Of a stretch of 64,000 nucleotides of DNA, positions 53,301 to 62,089 are shown one piece after another; positions within the stretch are counted from its first letter, which is position 1; each line of letters opens with the position of its first letter. Source of the DNA: CAVWUA01 sp963758025 (lineage in GTDB: Bacteria; Planctomycetota; Planctomycetia; Isosphaerales; Isosphaeraceae); NCBI GenBank assembly GCA_963758025.1, contig CAVWUA010000006.1:124001-188000 (forward strand). Direction: 5' to 3'. The translations under genes were made by a program, and so were the position numbers. The notes under the pieces are model-generated. The model did not search any database and was not told the origin of the DNA. It saw nothing but the letters and a program-made list of their open reading frames with translations.

Positions 53301-55523
53301 GCCGACCTGCCAGGGCTTGTCCCGCTTCCAGGGCCAGCGGGCGACGTGGGGGGCCAGCCTCTCGATCGTGTAGGCGTTTTCGGGATACCAGTCCCATTGA
53401 CCCGCAGGATAATGCGGCTCGTTGATCTCCAGCCGCCCGCTCAGGTCCCCTGCCCCGCCGACGCCGTAGGGCCGCGTCGGGTCGATCGCCCGTCCGGACT
53501 CGGCGACCTTCGCCATCGCCTCCTCAATCTGATCGAGCGCCTGTCCGCCATGAAGGTTCTGCCCGTTGATATAAACCAGCTCGTTCTCAACCTGGTATTC
53601 GATGACCGACGGATGGTTGCGGTAGGCCTTCGCCACCTGCGCCATGTGCTCGCGGAAGTTCTTCCAGACCGGCTCGTTGAGCGTGAACTGGCCGTTTTTG
53701 TTGTTGCCCAGGTTGTAGCTAATGAACATGCCGTCAATCATCGTGCAGAGCCGCCCGGGGATGCCGTGGCGGTCGTACCACTCCAACCGCTCCTTGCGCG
53801 AGTGGAGGAACCGGCTCGCGAGGTGGTCCTGGCTGAAGCGCATGAAGCGGTTCCCCTGGGCGTGGAAGGCGGCGAGCATCTCATCGAGGTTTCCACCAGC
53901 GGTCACATCAACCCAGTTCCAGAAGTTGCGCCGGACACCATTGATGAGGACGCCGGTGCCGTCGATCGTTACCTCGCGGAAACCGAACAGTTCCTCGCTC
54001 ACGTCGATCAGCCGGTCCCCGTCGAGGATGGTCGTGCGAAGCCGGTAGAGGTTCGGCCTTCCTTCGGGTATCGTCTGCGGCCACCAGAGCTTTGGATCGG
54101 CCCAGGGGCCCTGAACGGCCGCCGTGATCGTCTGTCCGGCCGGAACGGTCACATCGATCGGTCCAAAGGTTTTCGCCACCGTGTTATCGTCATCGTTCAC
54201 CGCCTCGCAGCGCACCTGGAGCGCGCGATCGACGTCGCCGGTGTTGCGCAAGGTGACGTCCGTCACCAGTTCCTCGTGCGTTAAAGATGGTTTGATGAAG
54301 ACATCTTCGGTGTACGTCTCCCCCAGCGAGACGAGCCGGAGCGGGTTGACGATGCCATAATCGACACCGTTGCCGTCTCCCTTGGTGCTTGGATAGATCG
54401 GGGCGACCCAGCGCGTCCATCGCAGAAAGTCGCGCGGGGTGTTCCGCCGCTGCGTGATCGTGCCGTCCATGCTGGCGGCATCGACCGCGTAGTATGGCCC
54501 CTTGATCACGATATCGATCTGGTTGACCTCGCCAGGCCGGATCCGATCTGAAACGTCCAGCGTCCAGGGGACCCAGACGCCTTGATGTGTTCCCGCGAGC
54601 TTGCCATTGATGAACACGCTGGCGAGCCAGTTCGTGCCGTCGAACTCCAGGCGGAAGGCACGCCCCTTGTGCGAGGCCGGTACATTCACCTTCGTCCGGT
54701 AAACGACGCGATGGGCGAAGACCGTGTCGTCCTTGTCCCAGAGCGAGCGCGGAACCTCGATCCCCATCCAGCGCAGTTGACTCTCCTCCGGCAGCGACGT
54801 CTCGGGCTCATACGGATGATCGTCCATGTTCGGATCATCCCAGCGGGCGACCTGCCAGAGTCCCGAGAGAGACACATCCGCGCGGGTTGGTCCTTCGGCA
54901 CCAGGCATTGTGTAAACATGCGAGGCCGCCTGGCGGTCCTGCGCCCCGTCGTACTGTTCTCCCGGCTTGAGCTTCCCCGACGGTTGAAATTCACCCCGAA
55001 CCAGGGCGAAGCAGTCGAGGGCCATGAGCATGCGGTCGCCTGGTTTCGGCTCGATGAATCGGACCTCCAGCGTCCCGCGGCCCGGGGACAGCTCACGATC
55101 TCCCAGATGCAGCCAGGCGATCTCGTTCCACTGGCTCAGTTCCATGACGTTCGTGGTGGCGACGGTATTCCTGAGGCGTGTCCAGTCCCCCCCATTGAGT
55201 CGCCACTCCAGATGCGGCCGCGCCCATTCATAGCCGATGCGTGCCCAGACCTGGTATTGGCCCGCCTCGGGAATGTCCAGATCGTAGGCGATGAGGAATC
55301 CGTCCTTCGGACGCTCTTCCTTGTTCTCATCGATCGTCTTCAGAATCAGCTTTCCCCCCGAGAGTAAGCCCGGCTTCGCCGTGGTGGTCGCCTCGAACGG
55401 CACCTCCATCCGAGGGTTCGATTCCGCTTCAATCCAGACGTTTGTCAGTACGTCGTTGGCCAGTGCCGGCGCGGCCAGCAGGCAAAGCGCGGCAACAAGT
55501 TGCATGATCCGCTTCATGTTCAT
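50399..55523 (-). CDS. Giant secreted GH2-like glycoside hydrolase, one frame break
   Basis: Exported protein of about 1,707 residues. Signal peptide 1-23; a CBM-like region (about 30-185, VWIEAESNPRM, GFLIAYDLDIPEAGQYQVWA); a GH2-type sugar-binding jelly roll (about 215-400, FRLEFDGTNWLASVFINGKL); an Ig-like domain; and a TIM barrel (about 540-830) with the acid/base motif EYQVENELVY (about residue 645) and a likely nucleophile in WQVGESAFAAE (about 741). Further Ig-like and GATase-like segments (LLIVGPDSLSARDAF) and a discoidin-like region (IAQVNIWNNANYGTIKDLDI) follow. The frame changes near 52545 (after LEQENPLG). It is best placed in or near GH2 (beta-galactosidase/glucuronidase clan GH-A); the substrate is unknown. 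Start ATG 55523, or 55517 two codons later. Confidence 0.82.
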
Positions 55524-55727
55524 CCGTTTCTTTAGGCAGACCCACGAACCGCGAGTATGAAAAGGCGGTTCGCCTGGCTCGCAATCCCTCCGAGGCTAAC
55601 GATTTCCACACCGATCTGGTAGAGAGGAACGGGAAAAACCGACGATGGCGAACGTCGATTCGCTCGGTTAGGATGAAGCACGAGGCGGTACCGACGCGAC
55701 GTTTGACCCCCGGGAGACGCCCGTTCG

Positions 55728-57438
55728 ATGAAGAAGCTCATCAATCGTCCCGAATCCGTGGTCGAGGAGATGGTCGAAGGGCTGGTTGCCGTTTACCCCG
55801 GCCTGCAACGCCTGCCCGGGCGTTCGGTGCTGATCCGGTCGGACGCGGCCGACGCCCGGCGCGACAAGGTGGCGTTGATCTCCGGCGGCGGCAGCGGTCA
55901 TGAGCCGGCGCATGCGGGATATGTCGGCCGGGGGATGCTCTCGGCAGCCGTCGCGGGAGATGTCTTCACCTCCCCCAGCCCCGACGCTGTCCTCGCCGCG
56001 ATCCATGCCGTGAGCGGGCCGAAAGGAGCCTTGCTCATCGTGAAGAACTACACAGGCGACCGGCTCAACTTCGGCCTCGCCGCTGAGCGAGCACGCGCCG
56101 GTGGCATCCCGGTCGAGATGGTTATCGTGGCCGACGATGTCGCTCTGGCGAACAGCGTGGACAACGCCGGCCGGAGGGGCCTGGCGGGAACCGTGCTCGT
56201 GCACAAGGTCGCCGGCGCGGCGGCCGAGGCGGGAGGGACGCTGGAGGAGGTCGCCCGCGAGGCCCAGGAGGCCGCCCGCGCCGTCCGCACGATGGGCGTC
56301 GCCCTTTCCCCTTGCACCGTCCCGGCGGCGGGTAAGCCGGGGTTCTCGCTCGACGTGAATGAGATGGAGCTGGGACTCGGCATCCACGGCGAGGCGGGGG
56401 TTCAACGCCGCACCGATCGCTCCGGCCGATGAGATCGTCGATCGGTTGCTCGGCACGATTCTCAACGATCTCCAGACGCCGCGAGGAGAGCGTGTCGCCC
56501 TGCTCGTGAACAACCTCGGCGCGACCCCGACGATGGAACTGGTGATTGTCGCCCGACATGCCTTGGCCGTGCTGGAACGACGCGGACTGAACGCGGAGCG
56601 TGTCTATCTCGGGACGTTCCTCTCGGCCCTGGAGATGGCGGGCGTCTCGCTCTCGGTGCTCCCGCTAGACGACAACCGGCTCGCCCGGCTCGATGCCCCG
56701 ACGATCGCTCCCGCCTGGCCGAACGCAGCGAACCGCTCACGGAGCGTGGCGCGGCCTCCGGCCCCCGCCGAGCCACCGACGATCCCACGTGTCCCGTCGG
56801 GACCTCCGCGAACGACAATCGGCAAGAGTGTCGAGGCGGCGATCCTGCGAGTCGTCCACGCCCTGACGACCTCCGCACCCCGGTTGACCGAACTGGACCA
56901 GGCCGTCGGCGACGGCGACCTCGGCATCAGCCTCACCCGGGGCTCCCGCGCAATGCAGGAGGCCCTGCCGACGCTCCCGCTGGACGACGCGGCGGCCACC
57001 CTGAACGACCTGGGCATCATCATACAGAATGCTCTCGGGGGGACGTCGGGGCCGCTCTACGCCGCGATGCTGCTGCGCGCCTCGTCCCAGCTTCGGGATC
57101 GTGGAGCGAGCGATCCGAAGGCGTGGTCGGCAGCCTTCCGCGCGGGTTGCGATGCCGTCGGCACGCTAGGAGGGGCCTCGGCGGGAGACCGGACGATGCT
57201 CGACGCCCTGCTACCCGCCGCGACGGCCCTGGATCAGGCCCTGACCGAGGGCTGTCCATTGAGTGAGGCCCTCCACGCCGCCGCAACCGCCGCGGAGAAA
57301 GGGGTTCAGGCGACCGCCGCGATGCCGCCCCGTCGCGGTCGATCGAGCTATCTCGGCCAGCGTGCCCTGGGACATCCCGATCCGGGCGCGGAGGCCGTCG
57401 CCGTCTGGGTCCGAGCCATCGCCGACGCCGAGTCCTGA
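55728..57438 (+). CDS. dhaK: Dihydroxyacetone kinase, DhaK-DhaL fusion, one frame break
   Basis: ATP-dependent dihydroxyacetone (glycerone) kinase of about 569 residues, with DAK1 and DAK2 domains on one chain. DAK1 has ALISGGGSGHEPAHAGYVG, LLIVKNYTGDRLNF and the substrate-binding His in LGLGIHGEAG (about residue 222). After a frame change near 56400-56415 it continues DEIVDRLLGTILNDL and VALLVNNLGATP. A Pro-rich linker leads to DAK2 (about 365-569) with the nucleotide-binding ELDQAVGDGDLGISLTRG, LGGTSGPLYAAML and GGASAGDRTMLDAL. The fused form uses ATP directly rather than the PTS. ATG 55728 fits the family start. It complements glpD in glycerol/DHA assimilation. Confidence 0.92.
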
Positions 57439-57458
57439 GGCGACGTAGCGGACTGCTC

Positions 57459-59327
57459 CTACCGGGAGAAGACAAGCCCCGGATCACCCGGTCCGCCACC
57501 CATCAGCTTGAACTGAAAGCGGTCGGGGGTTTGCCAGGCCACCTGGCCGACCAGGGTCGCGCCCCCTTGCTGAACGAGAGTCAAGATCGAGTCGCCGTAG
57601 GTGGAGATACCTTCGAATTTTTGCGTTTTCCCTTGATCGTCGAACGACCAGACGAAGTGGTCGTCCGGCTGGACCGTCAGGGTAATCGTCTGCCCCTGCG
57701 CGGGGCTGGCCGTCCAGGTTCCGGGAAGTTTCCCCTCGGCGACAGCCGCAGGCGCCTCGGCCGCCGGGCTGGGCGCGGCATCGGTGGAGGGAGCGGGCGT
57801 CGTGTCCGGCGTACCGGCCAGCATCTGGTAGAGCTGCGCCGAGAGCTGGTCCTGCGGCTGGATCGCGAGGACCTCCTTCAATTCCGCGGCGGCCGCATCG
57901 GTATGCCCGGCCGTCAGGTAATGATAAGCCAGCACGAACCGAGCCGACGCGGAATCCGGGTGGTCGTTGCAATATTGCTCCAGGGCCCGCAACTGCGCCG
58001 TGTACACGTCGATGCTGGGATACAGACCCGAGAGGGTCGTCCAGTCCCAGCCCGGACCGACCGACAGGACCGCGTACAAAGGGGCGGCCGCCTGATCGTA
58101 TTGTTTCATGGCGAACAGGACGAGCGCGCGGAATTCGTGGAGCGTGGCGTCATTCGGCATCGACTTCAGCGCCTGCTCGTCAAGCTGGAGCGCCTGGGCG
58201 TAATCGCCATTCTTGAACGCCTCGCGGGCGGCATCGAAGTTGGCGGTGGCCGGGTCCGCCACGTCCGGTTGCGGGGGCGGCGCCTGGGTATCAATCGGCT
58301 GCGCGTAGTCATACACCGGCACGGTTTGCTGGACGACGACCGGCTGCGTCACGACATACGGATTCGTATACGGGGCGTATCCCCAGGAATAATACGGCGA
58401 GCCGAGGCCCCAGGCCGCGATGCCCCAGGCTGGAGCCGCCCCCCAGGCATACCATCGGTTTGAGTAGTGACCATTCCAGTAACCGTGGACCCACCCCCGG
58501 CCATACGCGGCGTCGCGCCGACCCGCCCAGCCGTTCCCGTATCCATAATTCGGCCGATTCACATTATTGATCTGCCGATTGAAGTTGGTGTTTCCTCCCT
58601 GGATGTTCACCGGCCGGTTCGCGATCCCGACGTTGTTTCCGACATTCGGACGATTGCCGATATTGTTGCCAATATTGGGATTGTTGCCGATATTGGGACG
58701 GTTGCCGAGCGTATTCCCAATGTTTGGTCGATCCCCCAGATTCGGCCTGTTCCCGAGACCAGGCTGATTACCGATTCCCGGCCTGTTCCCGAGACCAGGC
58801 TGATTACCGATTCCCGGCCTGTTCCCGAGACCAGGCTGACTACCGATTCCTGGCCTGTTCCCGAGACCAGGCTGACTACCGATTCCCGGCCTGTTCCCGA
58901 GGCCGGGTTGGTTCCCCTGGCCAGGACGGGTCTGGGGGCGTCCTCCGCCGAGGCCGGAGCCGACCTGGGGCCGGTTCCCACCGCCCAGCGAGGGACCTCC
59001 ACCGAAGCCGCCAGCGCCCGCGCTCGGGCGGGTCGCCGGCCGGGGCATGCTGAACGACGGCGATCGGCCCTGAAAACCACTTCCCCCGGCACGCATTCCA
59101 CCGCCACCCTGGAAGCCCCCCCCGGCACGCATTCCGCCGCCACCCTGGAAGCCCCCCCCGGCACGCATTCCACCGCCACCCTGGAAGCCCCCCCCGGCAC
59201 GCATTCCACCGCCACCAGCACGCATCCCACCCCCCGCGCGGCCGCCCCGGCCCGCCATGCTCGGGGTGGGCAACATCAGGACAACTACCAGAACCGCGAT
59301 TCCGAATACTCCGCATCGGCCGCTCAT
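57459..59327 (-). CDS. Exported Gly-rich repeat protein with TPR domain
   Basis: Intact 622-residue exported protein. A signal peptide (FGIAVLVVVLMLPTPSMAG) is followed by two low-complexity arrays of 12-residue repeats: GGGMRAGGGFQG (about 30-80) and GNQPGLGNRPGI (about 135-200). Next comes an Asn/Gly-rich part (NIGNNPNIGNNIGNRPNVG), then a Tyr/Trp-rich segment (WVHGYWNGHYSNRWYAWG) and a TPR-like helical region (about 375-520, NFDAAREAFKNGDYAQALQLDEQALK). A C-terminal beta domain (LPGTWTASPAQGQTITLTVQ, then DDHFVWSFDDQGKTQKFEG) completes it. ATG 59327 has GAGGAGG 5 bases upstream. A similar layout occurs in several planctomycete proteins; a surface or matrix role is inferred. Confidence 0.8.
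   Translation of the reverse strand: MSGRCGVFGIAVLVVVLMLPTPSMAGRGGRAGGGMRAGGGGMRAGGGFQGGGGMRAGGGFQGGGGMRAGGGFQGGGGMRAGGSGFQGRSPSFSMPRPATRPSAGAGGFGGGPSLGGGNRPQVGSGLGGGRPQTRPGQGNQPGLGNRPGIGSQPGLGNRPGIGSQPGLGNRPGIGNQPGLGNRPGIGNQPGLGNRPNLGDRPNIGNTLGNRPNIGNNPNIGNNIGNRPNVGNNVGIANRPVNIQGGNTNFNRQINNVNRPNYGYGNGWAGRRDAAYGRGWVHGYWNGHYSNRWYAWGAAPAWGIAAWGLGSPYYSWGYAPYTNPYVVTQPVVVQQTVPVYDYAQPIDTQAPPPQPDVADPATANFDAAREAFKNGDYAQALQLDEQALKSMPNDATLHEFRALVLFAMKQYDQAAAPLYAVLSVGPGWDWTTLSGLYPSIDVYTAQLRALEQYCNDHPDSASARFVLAYHYLTAGHTDAAAAELKEVLAIQPQDQLSAQLYQMLAGTPDTTPAPSTDAAPSPAAEAPAAVAEGKLPGTWTASPAQGQTITLTVQPDDHFVWSFDDQGKTQKFEGISTYGDSILTLVQQGGATLVGQVAWQTPDRFQFKLMGGGPGDPGLVFSR
58743..58922. repeat. 36-bp coding tandem repeat, about five copies
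   Basis: Unit begins CGGCCTGTTCCCGAGACCAG and repeats at 58743, 58779, 58815, 58851 and 58887 (last one diverged). It encodes the 12-residue unit GNQPGLGNRPGI of the Gly-rich TPR protein. Copies are nearly identical, so copy number may vary. Confidence 0.85.
59088..59230. repeat. 36-bp coding tandem repeat, about four copies
   Basis: Unit begins GGCACGCATTCCACCGCCAC and repeats every 36 bases (59088, 59124, 59160, 59196; then degenerate). It encodes GGGMRAGGGFQG in the same protein. C-runs of 7-8 bases join the units. Confidence 0.85.
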
Positions 59328-59483
59328 CGAGACCTCCTCGGTCAAGGGATGCAAATCAATATGATTATTAAATTTGTTACAGTAAATTGTCCATTCCATA
59401 TTGCAGAACCTCAAAGAGGAAAACTGCTTATGGAATTTGAAATGTGCCTTTTGCCATGCGGCGGTTTGCAAGTTGTCCTGTGA
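59328..59483. promoter_or_regulatory. A/T-rich promoter region of the Gly-rich TPR gene
   Basis: Short region between two minus-strand genes, markedly richer in A/T than anything around it (for example 59350-59410, with AATATGATTATTAAATTTG). It contains the ribosome site GAGGAGG and very probably the promoter; exact boxes cannot be assigned. Confidence 0.45.
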
Positions 59484-60419
59484 TTAACGTGGCTCGGGCG
59501 GTTTCCGTACCATAAGGAATTCCACGTCGGGAACGAGCTGGCCGGAGACGATCCGGTCCAAGATTTCGACCCGCGTCCGGTCGGTGGAAATCTGAGTGAG
59601 ATGTCGCGTGGCGGATGCCGTCGTGCCGTCTCGGAGCACGCCCGACAGCTTCACGATCCAGAGGTCGCCCGCGCGGGTCCAGTACCCCTCGCCGAACCCA
59701 CCCTCGGAATCGAAGACCCAGGATTTAATCTGCTTGGTCGAGGGGTCCCACCCAATGCGTTGGGTGCCCGTCAGAGCCGGTTGGCCGGCAATCTCGACAG
59801 TGAAGTCTCCGAGGAGAAACGCTTGGTTCTCCGACCAGGCGAACGTGGTGAGGACCACGGAATCGTCCCCCTCATCCACCCACTCGCCAACCAGCCATTC
59901 CAGTTGTTTCAGGTGATCTTGCGGGGACGATGATTCATCAATGGGGAATTCCCGAATGCTCGCCTGGAGCCACCGACCGTCGCGCTGAACGTGCGTTACA
60001 ACATAACGCGTGACTTCGGCTTCCTCCGCTCCCGGAACGGCGAGCGTCGCGGTTCCCTCCTCGATCGCGGTTCCCGGGCCCACCAGGCGAATCGAAGTAA
60101 TCTGGAGGTCAATCATTACGTCCGGGCTGTCCTCGAAGAGCGCGGCGAATTCCTCGACAATGGCGTCACGCCCGGTGATTGCGTCACCCTCGACACCAAC
60201 CACGCTGGCATCTTCGGTGAAACGATCCGCGAGAGCCTTCGCGTCATGCGCGTTAAAGGCCTTGACGAACGCCGCGACCGCCTGCCGGATCGCCTGTTCC
60301 TCCGGCGAGACTTCGGTTGCCTCGGCGGCTTCGTTCTGTGCCAGCGGATCGTCCTCCGCGCCGAGTGCGTTGCCCACCAGAGCGACACTGAGCACGAGCC
60401 AGCAAAGATAACGGATCAT
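59484..60419 (-). CDS. Exported SnoaL-like (SgcJ/EcaC family) protein
   Basis: Intact 311-residue protein. A signal peptide (YLCWLVLSVALVGNALGA) is followed by an NTF2/SnoaL-type cone (about 35-160: EEQAIRQAVAAFVKAFNAHD, LADRFTEDASVVGVEGD, ITGRDAIVEEFAALF). A second beta-rich domain (about 170-311) has LVGEWVDEGDDSVVLTTF, GFGEGYWTRAGDLWIVKLSG and VLRDGTTASATRHLTQIS. This two-part layout is common in planctomycetes. The fold serves enzymes and binding proteins alike, so no activity is assigned. ATG 60419 has GGAAAGG about 8 bases upstream. It lies upstream of the Gly-rich TPR gene on the same strand, 156 bases apart. Confidence 0.85.
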   Translation of the reverse strand: MIRYLCWLVLSVALVGNALGAEDDPLAQNEAAEATEVSPEEQAIRQAVAAFVKAFNAHDAKALADRFTEDASVVGVEGDAITGRDAIVEEFAALFEDSPDVMIDLQITSIRLVGPGTAIEEGTATLAVPGAEEAEVTRYVVTHVQRDGRWLQASIREFPIDESSSPQDHLKQLEWLVGEWVDEGDDSVVLTTFAWSENQAFLLGDFTVEIAGQPALTGTQRIGWDPSTKQIKSWVFDSEGGFGEGYWTRAGDLWIVKLSGVLRDGTTASATRHLTQISTDRTRVEILDRIVSGQLVPDVEFLMVRKPPEPR

Positions 60420-60744
60420 GCGCACGCCTTTCCCACAGGAAGTCGAGACGACGGTTGCGGAGATTGGTCCCATTACAAAGAGAGCACACGGATCGGTCGA
60501 CGGGGCGTTGATTCCGACGTTTTGGGGGTTCGGCACGCCGAGAGCGACGAGAGCGAAGCGTTCCGACCGTGTTTCCTCAATAATCAATGATAACGAGCAG
60601 ACAAGGAAAGCACGTGTCAAATTCTGGAGAACTCGGCGTGCCTGGCGAAGGGTACCCTCTGGAGGCAGACGGCCCGTTGCGCTACGATCGGAAGGAAATC
60701 GGACCGTTGACGCTTGCAGTCCATGATTCGAGAGGAGTCGCTCC
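60420..60744. other. Divergent intergenic region, about 325 bases
   Basis: Carries the promoters of the SnoaL-like gene (minus) and the SGNH esterase (plus). A GAGGAG ribosome site is at 60732-60737. I see no gene, repeat or convincing hairpin in it. Confidence 0.4.
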
Positions 60745-61900
60745 ATGATGATTTCCCGCAACGTGGTCCTCGCGCTCTGGGCCACGCTTCTGATTCCCGC
60801 CGTGCCATGCCCGGCCGGGGAGCCGCTGGACCCTTCCACGGCCCGGCGAGAGCCGGACAGCCCAATCCTCTGGTTCGACGCCCGGCAAGTGGGGGTTGAG
60901 GGTCAGGGCTGGACGGAGACGAAGGCTCCGTATGACCGCCTGCCCGAGAAAGCGGAGGGGGTGGTGCGCCCGCCAGTGTGGGGCTTGTCGCGCCACTCGG
61001 CGGGATTGTGCATTCCCTTCACGACCGACGCGCGCGAGATCCACACGAGCTGGACGCTGACGTCCGACCGGCTCGCCATGCCGCACATGCCGGCCACCGG
61101 CGTTAGCGGGCTGGACCTCTACGTCCGGCAAGCGGATGGGGGCTGGCACTGGCTGGCCGTCGGGCAGCCACGAGAAGCACCCACGAACACGACCCGACTC
61201 GTCGGCGGTTTGCCCGACGGGACTCGGGATTACCTGCTCTACCTGCCGCTCTACAACGGCGTTTCCGAGGTGGAGATTGGCGTTCCCGAGGGGAGCACGA
61301 TCGCGTCCTGGGAGCGACCTGAGGAGCGACGAAAGCCGATCATCTTCTATGGCACGTCGATTACTCAGGGAGGATGCGCGTCGAGGCCGGGCATGGTCCA
61401 CACGGCGATCCTTGGCCGTCGGCTCGATCGGTCCGTCATCAATCTCGGCTTCTCGGGCAACGGCACGATGGACCCGGAAGTCGGGACGCTTCTGGCGGAG
61501 CTGGACCCGGCGGTTTATGTCATCGACTGCCTGCCCAACATGAGCGCCCAGCAGGTCGCCGAGCGGACCGAACCGCTGGTCAAGACCCTGCGCGAGAAAC
61601 ATCCCGACACACCGATCGTGCTCGCGGAAGACCGTACGTATGCGAATGCTTTCCTGCTGCCGTCGTCGCGTCAGCGCAACGAGTCCAGCCGCAAGGCCCT
61701 CCGCGGCGCGTATGACCGACTGAAGGAGGCGGGTGATCGAGGGCCTTGTCTATCTCCCGGGAGAGGACCAACTGGGAGACGACGGCGAGGCGACCGTGGA
61801 TAGCTCGCACCCGACCGACCTCGGCTTCATGCGGATGGCCGACGCCTTTGGGGCGGTGTTGAAGCCGATCGTGACGGATGCGGACACGACCGCGCCTTGA
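60745..61900 (+). CDS. Secreted SGNH/GDSL-family esterase, one frame break
   Basis: Exported esterase of about 384 residues. A signal peptide (VVLALWATLLIPAVPCPAG) is followed by an N-terminal jelly-roll domain (about 40-185, LWFDARQVGVEGQGWTE). The SGNH hydrolase domain has block I IIFYGTSITQGG (Ser about residue 205), VINLGFSGNGTMDPE (Gly), VYVIDCLPNMS, and after a frame change near 61735 the catalytic DxxH in VDSSHPTDLGF. The two-domain layout matches planctomycete GDSL-like esterases that deacetylate carbohydrates. ATG 60745 has GAGGAG about 8 bases upstream. Substrate inferred only by family. Confidence 0.87.
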
Positions 61901-62089
61901 TGTGAAGTGGCTGGGGGCTCGTCCGTGTCATCAGTATGCTCGTTCACCGGGAATCCAGCCACCCACGTTCATCAGAGAAGTCGCACTCATCGCCGTTGAC
62001 CGTGCCCCGAAGGAAGTCGAGGCCGGGGCTCCCGCAGCGAATCCCACACGGGAGGTATTCAAGGCAAGGTGAGAGCCCTGGGGACCGGC

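Noticed and set aside
58743..58922. Possible CRISPR array
   Set aside because: The repeats are contiguous with no spacers and encode in-frame protein repeats.
58467..59483. Plus-strand frame with repeats such as PVPETRLITDSR
   Set aside because: Antisense reading of the Gly-rich repeat gene; the periodicity comes from the 36-bp DNA repeats.
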